Assembly: GCF_009870125.1 (NCBI RefSeq)
Contig: NC_046679.1
Coordinates: 3,162,001-3,226,000 of the forward strand
Reading direction: 5' to 3'
Length of the DNA: 64,000 nt
Source of the DNA: Drosophila pseudoobscura
Taxonomy: Eukaryota; Arthropoda; Insecta; Diptera; Drosophilidae
Below the pieces are notes generated by a model, which was given only the letters and a program-made list of their open reading frames with translations, was not told the DNA's origin and searched no databases. Positions within the stretch are counted from its first letter, which is position 1. Each line of letters begins with the position of its first letter. A program made the translations under genes and the position numbers. Shown here piece by piece: positions 9,522 to 21,029 of this stretch.

Positions 9522-10580
9522 CTACAACCCTCACACCACACCCTCACCCTCACCCACCCGCACAAATGTGTGCCCAATAACCCATTAAATGCAACCAAAT
9601 GCAATGGAACACGCAACGGTCTCTGCCGCCAGCCCCCTGTCCCCAAGCAACCAGTAACCAGTAACCAGTACCAGGCAGCCAGCCACCTGCACCATGTGGC
9701 ATGGCGTCAATGTGGTGCACATTAAGCTTAACGCCGCTTAAATGCGAGTGGCGCAGAGAGCTTTAAGGCGCTGCCTGTAATGGCTGCCACGGACGAGCAT
9801 TCATTTCGTATTCGCTGGGGGTGCCGCGTAATAATGTTAAATGTCAGGTGCAATGCAGCTGCAGCCGGAGACGTAGCCGAAGCCAGAATCGGAGCCGGAG
9901 CCGGGGCTGGGGACAGGGCCAGGGCTGTACCTGCCCTGTCCCTGTCCCACCAGCAGTTGCAGTCGTAATCGAAGTGGAAATGGAAGTCAAAGCCAGAGCC
10001 AGAGGCAGAGGTAGAGCCAGCGCCGGAGTCGAAGCGCACCAGCAGGCACTAATTAAGTTGCCTGGGAGCCGCGTAACTGCCATAAAATATGCGCAGTGGG
10101 GAGTTCGAATTTGGATCCGGATTCAGATCGGTTTGTCGGCCCCGCCACCGTAGCAGCCGTAGCAGACACCAGACACTCACTGCAAATAGTTGGTGCACCC
10201 TCGCGGTGCAGAATGTACTTGTACTTGTACGATATTTTATGGCATTGGGCTAAGCGAAGTCGACTCGAGTCAAGAAGTTTTCAGTCTCCATTTGTTTTCA
10301 GGCTTAAACCTACACAAAACATGCAACCAAAGACTGTGGGAAGGCGAAGGCAGAGCTCAGAGCTCCTCAAGGAGGTGGAGCATCAAACGGAAATGCAGGA
10401 GTACGTAGATAAATGTCTTACTAAGTCAGAGGCACACAGTCCAGACCAGTCCATGGTCTGCTAAAAGGCGGCACCCCTGAGAAGGTTCGACGATCAGAGG
10501 TATAGAAGATTTTGGCAGAATTTCCACATTAAGTAAATAAAGAAAACAAAAATGACCTTTCAATCTAAGAATAATATAAT
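9522..10580. other. Non-coding stretch between retrotransposon 1 and gene A
   Basis: The first four bases after the LTR, CTAC, are the expected target duplication if the lost left flank ends the same way. The stretch carries CCCTCAC-type repeats near 9530-9555, GGAGCC/CAGAGC-type repeats around 9890-10030, and a near-perfect inverted repeat at 9910-9948. Several small overlapping frames come from the repeats and show no domain. The last part should contain the 3' end of gene A. I see no gene here. Confidence 0.5.
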
Positions 10581-13178
10581 CTAATTATCGGCAGAGCTTT
10601 CACTTTGTGTATTCGTCTTTTTAGGGTCCTCTGTTTTTCTCGTCTCTAAGCTGGGAAGCTGGGAAGCAGGAGGTTCAGCTTTTGACTTCACTTTGGGTCG
10701 TAGAAGATTGTCGAACCCACCAAAAGGTGCCTCAATGATAAGGTAAAATACATACGCCATCAAAACCGTGAATCCGAAATCGGACCAAAACTTAAGCATC
10801 TGCAAAAATTGATAAAGGTTGATGTTAAGCCAGAAGAGTTGATCGTTAACAAATTAAACCTACCACAGTGTAGTCGGAGAAGTACGTGCTGGTCCTTGTG
10901 TTTTTGCTGTTTACTTCCAGCATGAACATGTGCCAGATGTACACGGAATAGGAGAGTCTCGAGAGAGGCTGCCACAATGGCGAGGATAGAAAGCTGTTGG
11001 CCAGACCGCCATGGCCCTGCATGCAGGCAAAGACGATCCAACACAGGGCTAGGGGCCAGCCTACCCGGGTAAGCGTGTAGTACAGAGCCTCCTCGAGGGT
11101 GGAAAGCGGTGGAGCACTCCATTGGGTCGCAGGGTACAGGGCAAACATCGAGGTGAAGAGCATGGCCAGACTAAGAACCCATCCTGACCATACGGCAATC
11201 CGGCCTAGCTGGAACTTCTTCCCCCGATTTAGGTGGAGAAAGTATCCGAACAGAAATCCAATCAGCCAAGGAGCGGCGTGCCGGTGCGTGGCGAAGTATA
11301 GCTTTTTATTAGCACTAGTATCAGCGGAAAGATTCCTTAAAAACAGAAAATGTTTATGAAAGACGAGTAAGAATCTATCAATGAACTTACGTCAGAACCA
11401 GCGAGTATTTCTTGATCATCATCGTGGCAAAGAGGCAAGACGAAACCAGGAGCACAAGCACCACAATGCCAGCGGCTGCCTTCTTGCCCCACTTGTACAG
11501 AGCAATCAGCAGAAGCGGAGAGATTAGGTATAGTTGCATATCCACTGCCAAGTACCAGGAATGGGCCAGGCACTGAAAGGGTGATCCAGAGTTGGTCAAA
11601 ATTGTCGGCGGGGAATAATTTTGTGTGCTTTAGTTACAATATTCGATGTGGCATAGTTCTGCACGAAGAGCAGTGTCCAAAACCACCCGCTCTCACATAC
11701 GGCACTACCAGTGTATCCACCGGCGAAGAGTGGCCCGCCTGATACCACGGGCATGAACTTCATATAGACTAGAATAGCCACTGCCAGCACGGGAACGATG
11801 CGTATGAGCCGATGGAGATACATCAACGGAGCATTCAGACTACCATTGGATCTGCCCCAAAGTAAGGAATGCGCAAAGATCAATGAAATATACGGTTTCC
11901 AGATTCTTACTTCTCCATGGAGCGTAGGGCGATCACCGCCACTAGCAGGCCGCCAACGAAGAAAAAGGAGTCCACAGAGAAAACACCGTGCATAATAAGG
12001 CTGGAAAATGGTTGCTCGACCCACTAAAAAAAATAAAAAAGGAAAATTTACGATCTGAATTGTTTTTGCATAAACAGGAATGAGGCCACTAACCGAAATC
12101 ATATTGAGAGTATTTATATTCGGAGAAAGTAGCGAAAAAATGTATTCATGACCAAAAACAACCCAGAACAGGGACATGCAGCGGATCCCATCAAGACAAC
12201 TGATCACGTTCGGATTCGATTTGCTGTCAACAATGCGGAAGATGGTACGGGAACTTGACCGGGCCGAGCAAATCTTCACAATCGAAGGTACACTACCTGA
12301 AAAGCAAAATACGAGGTAAATCATTTTGTAAATCATTCCGTTCTCTCCGTAACTCACTCTGATCCTGGCATAGGAAGTAGTCGTAGAGCGTGCATAGAGC
12401 CACGAGAGTACCCATCAAGCCAAGAAGTACACTGCAATCCATAGTATGAGTCACAGAATTTGATTATGATACGGTCTAACTTACACTGTGAAAATGGTCA
12501 TTCCATCCCAAGGTTTCGATTCACTTGTCTGGCAAGAAGCTTCTTTAATGTTCATACTTAAGCTGCCCGAGTTAAACAGTTGCTGCATTAATTGTTCTAG
12601 AAACAAATCCATGATTGCCGCAGAGCACGAAGCCGGAAAGCATGATGCGATCTTCAATGAGTTGGTTAGTAACGCCACATTTTGAGGCAGAGAACCAATG
12701 GATAGCTTGAGGAAACAGTACTTTCCATTTATGCTGTGACTACTGGTGATCTCGTTGCTGATCTTGATGCATTCATCGAAATTTCCAAGATCTACGATGT
12801 TGCCATACAGCAGTCCCGACGGAATGGAGCCCCAAGCATCGATCACTGCTCACAAAATTCATCAACTTCAGTTCTCATTCACTTGAATATAATTTTCATT
12901 ATTTACTTACTCCTCAGGGCCCATAATTTTCCAGCAGTGAGCGCCTGCATGAACTGCGCCATGTCCTCGAGACACAACAGATCGTCCTGACTGGGTATTC
13001 GGGACTGGAATAGATCCAAGTCCGTGAGCGATGCATTTCGAAAGTGTTCGGCAAACTCGACTCCCAGTGAGCGGAGCCCCGTCAGCCGCTGATAGTCTTG
13101 CAGGACATCTCCGTCTTTCAGTTGTGCGGCACTGACAAGTACCAGTCCGCAGACAAATACGGCTAATACGTTCACCAT
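10581..13178 (-). CDS. NRF-6-type acyltransferase-3 membrane protein, gene A (nine exons, 701 aa)
   Basis: Exons, from the 5' end: 12911-13178, 12485-12845, 12358-12431, 12094-12296, 11911-12023, 11638-11851, 11391-11572, 10864-11335, 10581-10799. All introns are short with GT-AG ends and the phases join into one 701-residue frame. A signal peptide (MVNVLAVFVCG...) precedes a Cys-rich NRF domain (exons 1-2), then a multi-pass acyltransferase-3 domain. Its hallmark is LDGIRCMSLFWVVFGH in exon 4, whose His is the candidate catalytic residue, and WFWTLLFVQNY in exon 6. The C-tail is short, polar and Lys/Ser-rich. NRF-6 proteins act in gut epithelium lipid or sterol handling in worms; the substrate here is unknown. 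The Met at 13178 was chosen because genes B, C and D start at the same point; an in-frame Met at 13211 probably lies upstream of transcription. Probably orthologous to CG10182/CG10183. Confidence 0.9.
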
Positions 13179-13221
13179 GGTAGCACAAATTCGATTGAGG
13201 GTGCTAGACAAATTACCTGGA

Positions 13222-13257
13222 AATTTATTAAAAAAATAAACCCAAATCGACGATAAG
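13222..13257 (-). promoter_or_regulatory. Core promoter of gene A: TATA-like TAATAAAT and GATAAG
   Basis: GATAAG on the + strand at 13252-13257 lies 74 bases upstream of the ATG, as in its paralogs. At the place where other copies have TATAAAA or ATATAAAG, gene A reads TAATAAAT on the minus strand (13222-13229), so its TATA box looks weakened. Confidence 0.5.
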
Positions 13258-14332
13258 CATAGGTCGCGTAGTCGATTACGAAAAGCCTTGTCACAGCCTT
13301 GTGATTGGAATCATGAAATTAAACTTACGAACAACTAATATTGTATCAGCTAATATTCTTGGTAGACGAAACCCTATTGTGTTGTGCCATCTTATCATAT
13401 TTAGCTAATCGTTATTTTATTGAGATTTGCCTATGCGACTGATTAGCAAAAAACCAATAAAATGGTTGACTTTGATTTATATTTTATACCTTATCATTTC
13501 TATATGCCAAGTCCTGTCTTTGCACATGAACATCACAAATACTATCCCCTCAAGTACTGAGTAAGCCTCAGACGGGACGACGCACAGTGGGACATTCGGC
13601 CATTTCAGCTTACTAAATTAATAGCTTCTGAAGAAATAAAAATATCTTCATGAAAGCCATTTGACAGAAAAATCTTCCAACAGTTCAAGATTAGTTTATA
13701 TTTTATGAAAATTTAAATATAAATTTTAGAAATATACAAAACAAAACTTATTATAATATTATTATTACTATTATTATTATATAATAATAACTTCGTCGAA
13801 TTATTTATTTGTGTAAAGTAAGACCTTACAATTCTGAGAAATTTCTGGATCTCACATGTCTACTTAATATCCCTTGCCTAAGTTTAAAAGCGCTGCGGTT
13901 CGGTGCTGTTTGGCTTGCAGCCTTATATTTTTCCTTGATATGCGATTTCGTGGGCTCTTAAGGTAATGCCGGTTTCATTTTCATCGGCGTGAATCAGTCG
14001 ACAAATACTCCTTCCAATAGATTATATTTGAATATTCCAATATATTCATATTGTATTGTAAGGCGTAAGAGCCACTTGGCGCTAAGGCAGTATATAGATA
14101 ATGCAATAATCAGTGCACTGCTGTTTAGAAGCTCTTCTAAGACTGATATCTGGTCAATAGCCTGATCGTAAAATAAAGGTTGTTGTCCATAGATAAACAA
14201 AACATGCACATATTATTGTGAAATAAGCCGCTTACTCTTGTATAATTTCAAATTCCTTCATATTCTAGCATTCCCCAATCATATGTTCATCATTCTAGTT
14301 TAACACTTAAGAACATACTTTTATGCCTTAAC
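13258..14332. other. Spacer upstream of gene A
   Basis: This is AT-rich sequence with an ATT/ATA-type low-complexity run near 13745-13790. It should contain the distal regulatory region of gene A. A 71-codon minus-strand frame at 13994-14209 shows no recognisable domain. I see no gene. Confidence 0.5.
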
Positions 14333-14549
14333 CAAGATGTAAGATGGGACTATACAGCAGGGGTATTCGGGAGTGGAATATGCCCAAGTCCGTAAGAGAT
14401 GTATTGGGGTAGTGTTCTGCAAACTCGACACCCAGCGCATAAGGCCCATCAGACGCTGGTAGTCCTGTAGGATAGCCCCTTTTTCAGTTGTGCTGCACTG
14501 ATGACTACCAATCCGCAGACCAACAGAGGACCCCCACAACGCTTCCTAT
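14333..14549 (-). pseudogene. Relic of exon 1 of an NRF-6-type gene
   Basis: The minus strand matches exon 1 of genes A to D over most of its length (ILQDYQRL..L, then the equivalents of HLLRTWAYSTPEYP shifted in frame). The start codon is changed from ATG to ATA at 14547-14549 and at least two frame changes follow. No exon 2 to 9 lies downstream before gene A. Its promoter survives: TATAAAA on the minus strand at 14594-14600 and GATAAG at 14625-14630, 76 bases from the lost start. It is the stump of a further array member. Confidence 0.85.
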
Positions 14550-14868
14550 GCTAATGCTAATTCGATTGATGGCGTTTCGCCATCTGCCAGGGATTTTATA
14601 CGAAAACTTTGAAGGCAATCGGACGATAAGTACTATCTATCTAGAACCACCAGCCGATTATAAAAACAATTGTGTTGAGTAAGGTAATCTTGAGTAGTCT
14701 GAGGTACTCAGACTAGCACAGCGAAATACTTAATGCAGCCGAACATTACTCTTATCAGTCTAGTGTTTGGGTAGTCGGAAGCTCACATCTTTCTTATGTG
14801 GTTTTATAATCTACAAAACGTCTACATAAGTGCGAATAAAAAACCCATATTGATATTTACATCTATAA
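14550..14868. other. Spacer between the exon-1 relic and gene B
   Basis: It holds the relic's leftover promoter (TATAAAA at 14594-14600, GATAAG at 14625-14630) and then the probable 3' untranslated end of gene B. Nothing else is recognisable. Confidence 0.5.
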
Positions 14869-17457
14869 CTATTCTGGAGTAGTCTCTGTTGCTTCTTCCT
14901 TAGGCACGTCGGACTCAACCAGATTCCTTCCGTCATTCAACTGGTCCTGCTGGTCAGCAACTGAGGACTGCTTTTGTTCGCTTGGAGCTTGGGGCTTCAA
15001 AACACTCTTCTCCCGGGATCGTAGAAGATTATCGAGTCCGCCGATAGGAGCCTCAATGACAATGTAAAACAGATACGACATCAAAATAGTGATCCCAAAG
15101 TCAGACCAAAATTTCAGCATCTGAAAATCATCAATGAGGTTAGTTAAAAATGAGCAACCATCAACAACTAGAAACAAAACCTACCAAATTGTAGTCCGAG
15201 AAATAAGTATTAGTACGAACGCTTCTACTGTTGACTTCCTGTACGAAAAGGTGCCAGATGTACACGGAATAGGAGAGTCTCGAGAGAGGCTGCCACAATG
15301 GCGAGGATAGGAAACTGTTGGCCAGACCGCCATGGCCCTGCATGCAGGCAAAGACGATCCAACACAGGGCTAGGGGCCAGCCTACCCGGGTAAGCGTGTA
15401 GTACAGAGACTCCTTGAGGGTGGACAGGGGTGGAGCACTCCATTGGGTCGCAGGGTACAGGGCAAACATCGAGGTGAAGAGCATGGCCAGACTAAGAACC
15501 CATCCTGACCATACGGCAATCCGGCCTAGCTGGAACTTCTTCCCCCGATTTAGGTGGAGAAAGTATCCGAACAGAAATCCAATCAGCCAAGGTGCCGCAT
15601 GAGTATGTGTTGCAGAATACAGTTTCCTACCGGCATCTCCTTCCGTTCCATTCCTGCAATTAAATGGGGTTGAAGAACTCCAACGACAAACAGAATGATC
15701 GTGGACATACTTGAAGAGCAATGAGTATTTGTTGACCATCATCGTGGCAAAGAGGCAGGACGATAGTAGGAGCACAAGAACCGCGATGCCAGCTGCTGCC
15801 TTTTTGCCCCATTTATACAGAGCAATCAGCAGAAGCGGAGAGATTAGGTATAGTTGCATATCCACTGCCAAGTACCATGAGTGATCCAGGCACTGAAAAC
15901 AATTATCGTACAAATGGTAATAAGAGAAGATCTATGACTTACAATATTGCTTGTAGCATAATTCTGCACGAACAGCAGCGTCCAGAACCAGCCCTTTTCA
16001 CAGGCGGCTGTACCATGGAATCCACCTTTAAAATAAGGTCCCCCAGAAACAATGGGCGTCAGCTTTATGTAAACTAGGATTGCTATTGCAAGTATCGGCA
16101 CGATCCGTACAATACGATGCAGATACATAAGCGGCACATTCAGTTTTCCTTTGGATCTGTTAGAAAATTGGCAATAATTCTCGATGGATACAAAATATCT
16201 CAAACACTTACTTATCCATTGAGCGAAGAGCAACCGTAGCCACTAGTAGGCCACCAATAAAGAAAAAGGAATCAACCGAAAAAAATCCGTGGAGAATAAA
16301 ACTGGAAAAGGGTTCCGCGACCCACTAGCAAACAAAAAGACAGGCGAAATTAAAGATCTGAATGGTTTTTGCACATACAAGCATGAGGCCACTAACCGAA
16401 ATCATATTGAAGGTGTTTATATTTGGAGAAATAAGCGAATATATGTATTCATGGCCAAAAACAACCCAGAACAGGGACATGCAGCGGATCCCATCAAGAC
16501 AACTGATCACGTTCGGATTCGATTTGCTGTCGACAATGCGGAAAATGGCACGAGAACTGGCCCGTGCCGAGAAAATCTTCACAGTCACAGGGATACTACC
16601 TGGAAGGCAAAATACGAGGTAAACCATTTTGTACATCATTCCGTTCTCTCCGGTACTCACTCTGATCCGGGCACAGAAAGTAGTCGTAGAGCGTGCATAG
16701 ACCCACTATAGTACCCATCAAGCCAAGAAGCACACTGCAATCTATAGAGTGAGTCACAGAATTTGATTATGATACGGTCTAACTTACACTGTGAAAATGG
16801 TCATTCCATCCCAAGGCTTCGATTCACTTGTCTGACAGCTGGCCTCGCTGAATTTTATATTTGTGCTGCTTGAGTTCAACAAATTCTGCATTAACTGCTC
16901 CAGAAACGTATCCATATGTGCCGCAGAGCAGGAAGCCGGAAAGCAAGATGCGATCTTGAGCGAAATGGATGCGGCGGGTACAATAAGAAAACAGTACTTT
17001 CCATGTATGCTGTGACTACTGGTGATCTCCTCGCTGATCTTGACACACTCATCGAAGTTACCCAGATGGAAGGCATTGCCGGACAGCACTCCAGAGGGAA
17101 TGGAGCCCCAAGCATCGATCACTGCTCACAAAATTCATCAACTTCAGTTCGAATTCACTTGAATATAATGTTCATTATTTACTTACTCCTCAGGGCCCAT
17201 AATTTTCCAGCAGTGAGCGCCTGCATGAACTGCGCCATGTCCGTGAGACACAACAGATCGTCCTGACTGGGTATTCGGGACTGGAATAGATCCAAGTCCG
17301 GGAGTGATGCATTACGGAAGTGTTCGGCAAACTCGACTCCCAGCGGGCGGAGCCTTTTTAAACGCTGGTAATCTTGCAGGACATCTCCGTCTTTCAGTTG
17401 TGCGGCTCTGACAAGTACCAGTCCGCAGACAAGTAGACTGCTTAAAACGTTCACCAT
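14869..17457 (-). CDS. NRF-6-type acyltransferase-3 membrane protein, gene B (nine exons, 703 aa)
   Basis: Exons from the 5' end: 17187-17457, 16788-17121, 16661-16734, 16397-16599, 16212-16324, 15943-16156, 15711-15892, 15185-15653, 14869-15120. The exons total 2112 bases in one frame. Signal peptide, NRF domain, then acyltransferase-3 core with LDGIRCMSLFWVVFGH (exon 4), VDSFFFIGGLL (exon 5), WFWTLLFVQNY (exon 6) and TATHTHAAPWLIGFLFGYFLHLNRG near the exon 8 start pattern. Exon 2 is 27 bases shorter than in A, C and D, removing nine residues of the NRF domain between the YCFL and KIASCFP motifs. The C-tail is Glu/Gln/Thr-rich and ends TTPE. Exons 3-4 and two introns match gene C exactly, whereas much of exon 8 matches gene A, so B is a mosaic. 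Same strand and order as its neighbours, with its own promoter. Confidence 0.9.
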
Positions 17458-17501
17458 GCTAATACTTTTTCGATTGAAGGCATTGCACCTTTTGACTGTG
17501 A

Positions 17502-17537
17502 TTTTATAGGAAGCTTTAAGGGAAATCTGGCGATAAC
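17502..17537 (-). promoter_or_regulatory. Core promoter of gene B: TATAAAA and GATAA
   Basis: TATAAAA on the minus strand (17502-17508) lies 45-51 bases upstream of the ATG. CGATAACATTATCAG begins 75 bases upstream (GATAAC at 17532-17537), a GATA core facing both ways. Both positions match the other array members. Confidence 0.6.
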
Positions 17538-18390
17538 ATTATCAGTGTGTCAGCCCTCGAGTCGAGTATATCAGCCAAAATGCTTAATTCAGTCGAACAT
17601 CACCGATAAGGAGCAATCCGTCTAAATTCTAAGTAGTCAAAAGCCCATATATTTATATATTTTTATTTATCTTTTCCCAGGTAATCGTTTTACTTATTGA
17701 CTTTTGATGGATTAAATTTGGCTTTAATATGAGTGAGTAAGAAAAAAACGGAGAAAACAAAAGTTTAGCTAAACATGGATGTAGACAATTAGTTCTATAA
17801 CTCTGATCATTTCGTGAAAAGATGATAGCCGGAGTGCAATTATTACCATTATTGGTGGCAGATCCTTTCTTTTTTTCAATGTTCTTTCCAATTCTAATGA
17901 CAAGTAGCAGCAAAATGGCGAGAGTTCCTGAAGAGATTCCGCCTCCCCGCAATAACCAAATTTTAAAAAATTGCAAACAGTGATGGAAAAAAAAAACGGA
18001 GAAAAGCCTTACTGCAGTCATCGACTACGATACAAACTCTGGCGCTTACGTATTACGTATCAAATATTTTGTATGTAAATAATCAACAAATTTCTTTTCG
18101 GCTTTGTTTGCCGATCGCTTTCTGACATGATAAATATAGTACGAGAACCAAGAATACAATAAGTATAGACAATGGAAGAGATTACTTGGAAGAGTATAAT
18201 TTTTTATTAGTTGAATTTGTGAGTAAAGCGTTTGTCGAATAGTTATTTGTAAGAGCTAATATCAAAGTCTTAACTTAATAGCAAACTTAAACATGTCTGG
18301 TCGGCGAAAAGTCATTGAATACAAGAAAACCATACGATGGTCCCTAAATATGGGAAAGACAAAACACGACTATTAGCATCTTACATTTAA
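17538..18390. other. Spacer between genes B and C
   Basis: It holds upstream sequence of gene B and the start of duplicated unit 1 at 18233. A 122-codon minus-strand frame (17653-18021) contains one hydrophobic stretch (GTLAILLLLVIRIG) followed by basic residues. It has no recognisable family and could be a small single-pass protein or chance. No other gene is evident. Confidence 0.4.
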
Positions 18391-20984
18391 CTATTCTGAA
18401 ACAGTCGTTGTGGCTTCTTCCTTAGGCTCTTCAGGTTCATCCAGATTCCTTCCGTCATTCAACTGATCCTGCTGGACATCTACTGACGACTGCTTTTGTT
18501 CGCTTGGAGCTCGTGGCTGCCGGGTTCGTAGAAGATTATCGAGTCCGCCAAAAGGAGCCTCAATGATAATATAAAGCACATACGACATCAAAACAGTGAT
18601 CCCAATGACAGACCAGAAATTAAGCATCTGCAAAGCATAAAATATTGTACATTTGTTATAATCCACTAGTTTCTATTAACTATCTAAAACAAAACTTACA
18701 AAGGTGTAGTTCGAAAAATATGTATTGGTCCGCAGAATTCTGCTGTTTACTTCCAGAGTGAACATATGCCAGATGTACACGGAATAGGAGAGTCTCGAGA
18801 GAGGCTGCCACAATGGCGAGGATAGGAAGCTGTCTGCCAGACCGCCATGGCCCTGCATGCAGGCAAAGATGATCCAACAAATCGCTAGGGGCCAGCCCAC
18901 CCGGCTAAGCGTGTAGTAGAGAGACTCCTCGAGTATGGTCAGAGGAGGAGCCCTTAACTTGGATGCGGGATACATGGCAAAGATTGAGGTGAAGATCATG
19001 GCCAGGCTAAGCAGCCATCCAGACCACACGATAATCCAACTTAACTGGAACTTCCTTCCACGATTCAGGTGCAAGAAGTACCCGAAGAGAACTCCAGTCA
19101 GCCATGGACCCGCATGCGTGTGTGTGGTTCCATAGACATCCACACCATCACCTCCTTTACTTAAATTCCTATATTAAATGAAACTTAATAACTGTAAAGC
19201 AAATAGAAAGATTGTGGACCTACTTCGTGAGCACTGATTCATTGTTTACCATCATCGTGACAAAGAGGCAGGTCGTGACTAGAAGCAACAGCACTACAAT
19301 GCCAGCAGCTGCCTTTTTGCCCCATTTATACAGAGCAATCAGCAGAAGCGGAGAGATTATGTATAGTTGCATATCCACTGCCAAGTACCAGGCATGACCT
19401 AAGCACTTAAAAAAGGTAATCGTATCAATTGGTAGGAGCTAAGATCTATGACTTACAGCATTGCTTGTTGCATAATTCTGCACGAACAGCAGCGTCCAGA
19501 ACCAGCCCTTTTCACAGGCTTCTTTGTCACGGTACTCTATATAGCCGAGCGGTCCGTCGGCGACAACAGTAATCAGATTCACGTAGACAAGAATGGCCAC
19601 TGCCAAGATAGGGGTAATACGTATGAAGCGGTGAAGATACATCATTGGCACATTCAGCTTTCCCTTGGATCTGTTAGAATGTTGGCTATGAGTGTTGGTG
19701 GACTTAAAATAGAAAGAATACTTACTTCTCCATTGATCGAAGGACAACCATTACAACTAGCATACCACCAATTAAAAAAAATGAATCCACCGAGAAATAT
19801 GCGTACAGAATAAAGTTGGAAAATGGTTCGTCGAGCCACTAGAAAATTACAAACGTCATAAAAAATGATGAATAATAAAATGACTAGTGGACTGACCAAC
19901 AATGTGCGTATGGAATTTATATTCGGATTGCCTGCAGAATATCCGACTCCATGTCCAAGAACCACCCAGAACAGGGACATGCAGCGGATCCCATCAAGAC
20001 AACTGATCACGTTCGGATTCGATTTGCTGTCGACAATGCGGAAAATGGCACGAGAACTGGCCCGTGCCGAGAAAATCTTCACAGTCACAGGGATACTACC
20101 TGGAAGGCAAAATACGAGGTAAACCATTTTGTACATCATTCCGTTCTCTCCGGTACTCACTCTGATCCGGGCACAGAAAGTAGTCGTAGAGCGTGCATAG
20201 ACCCACTATAGTACCCATCAAGCCAAGAAGCACACTGCAATCTATAGAGTGAGTCACAGAATTTGATTATGATACGGTCTAACTTACACTGTGAAAATGG
20301 TCATTCCACCCCAGGGTTTCGATTCACTTGTCTGGCAGCTGTCCTCTCGGATTTGTATGTTTATGCTGTTTGAGTTTAATATTTGCTGCATTAATTGTTC
20401 CAAAAGCGCATTCATGGTTGCCGCAGAGCACGAAGCCGGAAAGCATGATGCGATCTTCACTTGGTTGGTTAGTAACGAAACATATTGAGGCAGGGAACTA
20501 AAGGACACGTTGAGAAAGCAGTATTTTCCATTTATGCTGTGACTACTGGTGATCTCTTTGCTGATCTTGATGCATTCATCGAAATTGCCAAAATCGACGA
20601 GGTGACCATACAGCAGTCCAGACGGAATGGAGCCCCAAGCATCGATCACTGCTCACAAAATTCATCAACGTCAGTTCGAATTCACTTGAATATAATTTTC
20701 ATTATTTACTTACTCCTCAGGGCCCATAAATTTCCAGCAGTGAGCGCCTGCATGAACTGCGCCATGTCCGTGAGACACAACAGATCGTCCTGACTGGGTA
20801 TTCGGGACTGGAATAGATCCAAGTCCGTGAGCGATGCATTTCGAAAGTGTTCGGCAAACTCGACTCCCAGTGAGCGGAGCCCCGTCAGCCGCTGGTAATC
20901 TTGCAGGACATCTCCGTCTTTCAGTTGCTCGGCACTGACGAGTACCAGTCCGCAGACCAACAGACTGCATAACACGTTCACCAT
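18391..20984 (-). CDS. NRF-6-type acyltransferase-3 membrane protein, gene C (nine exons, 707 aa)
   Basis: Exons from the 5' end: 20714-20984, 20288-20648, 20161-20234, 19897-20099, 19726-19838, 19457-19670, 19224-19405, 18700-19168, 18391-18627. They total 2124 bases in one frame with GT-AG introns. The protein begins MVNVLCSLLVCGLVLVSAEQ (signal peptide), then the NRF domain with motifs YCFL and SCFPASCS, then the membrane-embedded acyltransferase-3 domain with LDGIRCMSLFWVVLGH in exon 4 and VDSFFLIGGMLV in exon 5. The tail is acidic and ends TTVSE. Exon lengths equal those of D throughout, and D is its sister copy from the segmental duplication. Differences between C and D inside exons mostly leave the frame intact, so both appear to be under constraint. 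Role as for gene A; substrate unknown. Confidence 0.92.
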
Positions 20985-21029
20985 GCTAATACTTTTTCGA
21001 TTGCTGCCGTTTCGACATTTTGCCAGTTA

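Noticed and set aside
9780..10464. Overlapping Arg/Gly/Ala-rich frames upstream of gene A's 3' end
   Set aside because: They arise from GGAGCC repeats. None has a domain or a plausible gene context.
12903..12910. Reading of NRF exon 1 as a stand-alone 90-residue protein ending ALRSK
   Set aside because: The terminal SK comes from reading through the GTAAGT donor. Splicing to exon 2 gives the conserved continuation MIDAWGS in all four genes.
13178..13211. Upstream in-frame Met of gene A at 13211
   Set aside because: B, C and D all start at the position equal to 13178, and 13211 lies near or before the start of transcription expected from the TATA-like box.
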